Shown one piece after another: positions 60,901 to 64,000 of a DNA stretch of 64,000 bases. The notes beneath the pieces were generated by a model. The model worked only from the letters and a program-made list of their open reading frames with translations, was not told the DNA's origin and searched no databases. The position numbers were made by a program, and so were the translations under genes. Position 1 is the stretch's first letter. Every line of letters starts with the position of its first letter. The stretch comes from Onchocerca volvulus. Lineage: Eukaryota; Nematoda; Chromadorea; Rhabditida; Onchocercidae. The stretch lies in assembly GCA_000499405.2 (NCBI GenBank), contig HG738140.1:15639097-15703096 (forward strand), in the 5' to 3' direction.

Positions 60901-61901
60901 TCTTCTTTGACGATTCGTTTCATTTAAAAAGGAAAAAAAAAAAAATATTTCCGTTTAACATTTCTTTCATAGCCTCCATAAAAGGTTGTCATTTTCAATT
61001 TTTCTTATACATATCTTTTCTCACTCTTTAATCAGATCAGACTTTTCTTATTTACTTTCTTCTTCCTCCCCAAGAAAATCTCTCTTAAGACTTGAAAATT
61101 CTTCTAAATTTGCAAACGAACTAACTTTGCAAGTTATCATTGAAAATAAAGTAATAAAAAGGTACGGTCTATTAAAATTTTAAATATCATCATTCTTCAC
61201 CAACATTAGCAGGGAAATCATTGATTTTTGGAAAAAATAACGATATTGAGTAATATTATTTCCATTCGTATAGTTTGATTTCATGAAAAGTGATAAAGTA
61301 AGATTTTTGAAGAAATAATCAACAGTGATAGAAGGGAATATAAGATATACATATTTGAAATGATGAGTTTTGTCTTAGAGGAATTTCTGAAACTTGCTTT
61401 ATATGAGTTTTTATGCATTATTGCAATTATCCTTCGTGTTTTGAATTATTATGCCCTATTATCTTGATAGATAATCAGTTTTTTCAGTTTTTGATTAAAA
61501 TTTAACAGTGTTCTTTTTTTTTTTTTCAGTTTTTCATTTTCTTTTTTTAGCTCGAAATTTCGCAAATGTTGATGATATTCAGAAATCTTTGCCCGTTAAT
61601 ATGAGTCATCTGCTTTGAATGGATGATCAACTCTCATAGTCATTGTGGTATTATTTAGTTCCATAGCTTTCTAGTAATCGTATGTTTTCCTCTCATTCAG
61701 TTCCCTAGAGTATTGTTGAAATTCAAATCCCATCGATGGGAACTGAAAACTGATGTAACAAAACAGTTGCTTGCAACAAGGGAGTGGATTGTTGTCGTAT
61801 TTCAAGTTTCAACCTTTAACTTTGTGGCCTTTCGCAAGATGACCAGTGATAAGACGATAAAGAGCGATGGGTGTTGCCTATCTGCGATGGATGACATTTG
61901 A
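57920..61901 (+). CDS. First exon, and possible last exon, of an unidentified gene
   Basis: Exon 57920-58039 starts with ATG after a TTATTTTAG acceptor-like site at 57,890 (candidate trans-splice site). It reads MANDEQKGRIPSSEAAEKER followed by LLKHEEAARALGKPIYDDMK and ends in phase 0 at GTTAGT. This charged, helical start is convincing. A phase-0 frame after CTCATTCAG (61701-61901) with KFKSHRWELKTDVTKQLLAT runs to TGA and could be a terminal exon, but the 3.7-kb distance leaves this open. A 52-nt exon at 60479-60530 could lie between. The gene may continue past the window. Family unknown. Confidence 0.4.
58876..58990. repeat. 115-bp dispersed direct repeat, copy 1
   Basis: Nearly identical to 59693-59807 over 115 nt, with only a few mismatches. 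It begins CTTTTCTCCAATCATTTTAT and ends CATCATCTCAGCCAT. Confidence 0.95.
59693..59807. repeat. 115-bp dispersed direct repeat, copy 2
   Basis: Second copy, 817 bp downstream of the first in the same orientation. No terminal inverted repeats are evident at the copy ends, so a local duplication or a fragment of a dispersed family is more likely than an intact transposon. Confidence 0.95.
60479..60530 (+). other. Candidate internal exon
   Basis: A GATCGCAG acceptor and a GAG|GTAGAT donor flank 52 nt. Two frames are open: one reads ISLENDGNEMVTGGVAE, the other HLIRKRRKRNGYWRSC. Only the second is in phase with the exon ending at 58039. Assignment is uncertain. Confidence 0.28.
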
Positions 61902-61958
61902 TATGGGAAAGTCCATGAGAGTGACTTTACCGATGCTGCACCATCATTGAAAATCATG

Positions 61959-61977
61959 ATATATATATATATATATC
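61959..61977. repeat. (AT)n microsatellite
   Basis: A short uninterrupted AT dinucleotide run. Confidence 0.9.
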
Positions 61978-64000
61978 TTTATTTCATCATTATCATCGAG
62001 AACGATGTGTGGGTCATTACTCCCATTATTCTACAGCAAAAGTTTTATCTTTTAAACTGAGTTTTCAAATTTCATATTTAATGTTTTCCAAGATATTACT
62101 GAAAGTCTTTCTTATTTTCTTACTATCATTTTTTCATCCTTCTATCTTTCGTAAATTTCGCAATAAATCACTCATTTTGTACAATGACAACAGTATTTAG
62201 TGGTGCCTCGAAAAAATTGCCCTTTTTATTTCTTTTTCCCTCATGTTTTCTCCAAGACCAATAGCTTTGGTCAGTTTGATTTAACTGCAAATCAGTTATT
62301 TTGTATTCATTTGGCATTTCGCATAACTTGTCTTTTATCAAAAATTTTTATTTATTTTTTAAACTTTTTCAGTCCAAAACTTTTATGATAAATTTGCTTT
62401 TTAACTTGCAACAATGACATTTCAAAATAGATAAAAGGAACAAATACTTTGCTAAGTGGGAAATGCCATAAAGAATCACTCCTGAATGCCATAAACTTTC
62501 CATTTTCGTTTTCTTTTTCTTTTTGTTGCTTATCACAAAACATTGTTCTTTGATTGGTGCGTGACTATATGTCCTTAAAACAACAAGAAATCAAAATGAT
62601 AAAACATTTCAATCTTTCGATTAATATCGATAAGAGCGACAATAGGTATTTCTTCTAAAAACCAAATAAATATAAGGATTTTCTTTGTCTTATTGTTAAC
62701 TTTGCGCTAATTAGAATTTTAATTCGACTGTAATTCGGAATTTTTACAATTATAGTGGCAAGTTTATTAGTGAAGAGATTACTTCTGAAATTTCCTGATA
62801 TTAATGTAGTAGTTGCTGATATTTAGAAGCATTTCAGGAAATCAGAGTGAGAATTAAGGGGACCAACAGAAATTTCGTTCGACCTTCAAATTTTAAAATT
62901 CCTCTTGCTCTTTCTAACTGCTATTATCAAACTTGTTAATCATTATTGCAACATTGTTAATTAGTACTCTGTAACTAATCCTTTCTCATCACTTCATAAA
63001 TTAACAATGAAATAATTCTGCAACCGTGATCAAATTTGTGTTTATGTAACCAAAAAATTGCAGAAGTAACTTCGTGATTTGATGAACCAACCATAATTTC
63101 TTTGTTGGTTCCCTTATTTGCTCTACTTTTCCTCAGTTTCATCTTGTCATTTTTCTTTAATAATGATAAAAGGCAGCAGTGCAAATGCAAAGGTTTGATT
63201 TCACATTTTACATGTGAAATATGATATTTCGAAATATTCATTGCTGGTATTTTGTCAACTCACTTCTTATAATTTGAATTTTAAATAAAAATGTCTTTTC
63301 GAATTATTACGAGAATGCAGAGGAATCTTGTTTCGACGAAATCAAATTTCAACTCCCAGTGATAATGCTCCCTCTGCATTCCAAGCTTTTATATTTCTGA
63401 TATCTTTTTTTTCTATTGTGTTCCCTTTAACTAAACAGACCCATTGATGATCAATCATTCCTTTCCTCCTAAAATATATAACAGTCTAGATACAACATAA
63501 AATAGAATCAAAAACACTTTTCCCCTCATTAAAAAAGAAAAATACGGGTAAATGTAGAAGTAAGATTAAGTTTAAGTCGAATTAAAACTGGAGTTTTTGC
63601 TAGTTATTTGTTTTAAGCAAACTAAATTTTATTTATCAGTGAAAATCGAAATTTCTTAACGATTTAAATAACACTTCACCCAAGTGTAAATTGATTTGAT
63701 TGAGTTGTTTATCACTTTCTCTTTCTTTTTTTTTTCTTTTTTCTTGTGATTCGTTAATTATTGGTAGCAAAAATTACGGAGCTTTATGTGTTATATAATT
63801 TAATTTCGTTTTCATTTTGAAAGTACTTGAAGTAAAAGATTTCAATCGAATCTTGTAACTCGTGTAATAGTTAATCACATGTGATAAGGTATTCTTAGAT
63901 CACATCCTAGACTGAAGGCGAAAACAAGCAATCTAATTCAATTCGTCAACAACAATATCTCCTCTCCTACACTGAACAATCGCTCCGACTGATATTTTTT
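61978..64000. other. A/T-rich region to the window end
   Basis: No exon, RNA gene or repeat that I can support. It could be intronic to the gene starting at 57,920. Confidence 0.4.

Noticed and set aside
1..64000. tRNA, rRNA, spliced-leader or telomeric repeat loci
   Set aside because: I looked for T-loop boxes, the SL1 sequence and TTAGGC arrays and saw none; a covariance-model scan would be needed to exclude diverged tRNAs.

Overview
The window is eukaryotic and almost certainly nematode, most likely a filarial (onchocercid) worm. It is strongly A+T rich, genes are split into many small exons (about 45-240 nt) by introns of about 100-400 nt, 3' splice sites follow the TTTTCAG type, and several genes have an AG splice acceptor a few bases before the ATG, as expected where a spliced leader is added in trans. 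The recognisable proteins are ordinary metazoan housekeeping proteins. There are no prokaryotic operons, CRISPR arrays or phage genes. The species assignment is inference.

Layout. 1-12,650 is an uninterrupted satellite array. Its core has 51 monomers, almost all 202 bp, each carrying two 41-bp sub-repeats. Its right edge has monomers of about 160 bp with a single sub-repeat, arranged as three copies of a four-monomer higher-order unit of about 642 bp, decaying at about 12.65 kb. 12.9-14.15 kb is a GC-richer island with a three-exon gene broken by two in-frame TAG codons. 14.2-17.8 kb is A/T-rich, low in information, with one possible coding relic. 18.5-26.7 kb (+) is a gene of at least 22 exons for a BTB/POZ protein. 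Its long tail is built from many small phase 1-1 exons, most carrying one copy of a degenerate ~20-residue repeat; two further motif exons have lost a splice site. 28.0-30.6 kb (-) is a complete 8-exon selenocysteine lyase-like/NifS-class PLP enzyme (413 aa). 32.2-33.1 kb (+) is a complex I NDUFA7 (B14.5a) homologue (177 aa). 37.5-39.5 kb (+) is a secreted GM2-activator-like lipid-binding protein (274 aa). 42.8-48.0 kb (-) is a complete 13-exon methylenetetrahydrofolate reductase (666 aa). 48.2-64 kb has no recognisable gene but holds several short spliced open frames, decayed frames, a 106-bp hairpin, a dispersed direct repeat, and a first exon at 57.9 kb of an unidentified gene.

The identified genes serve separate functions: one-carbon metabolism (MTHFR), selenium/sulfur PLP chemistry (SCLY), respiratory complex I (NDUFA7) and lipid binding (GM2A-like). 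There is no sign that they form one pathway. The most unusual features are the BTB gene with its tandem motif exons and the edge structure of the satellite array. All exon models were made by eye from open frames, splice consensus and phase; for the main genes the exon lengths sum exactly to an open protein.
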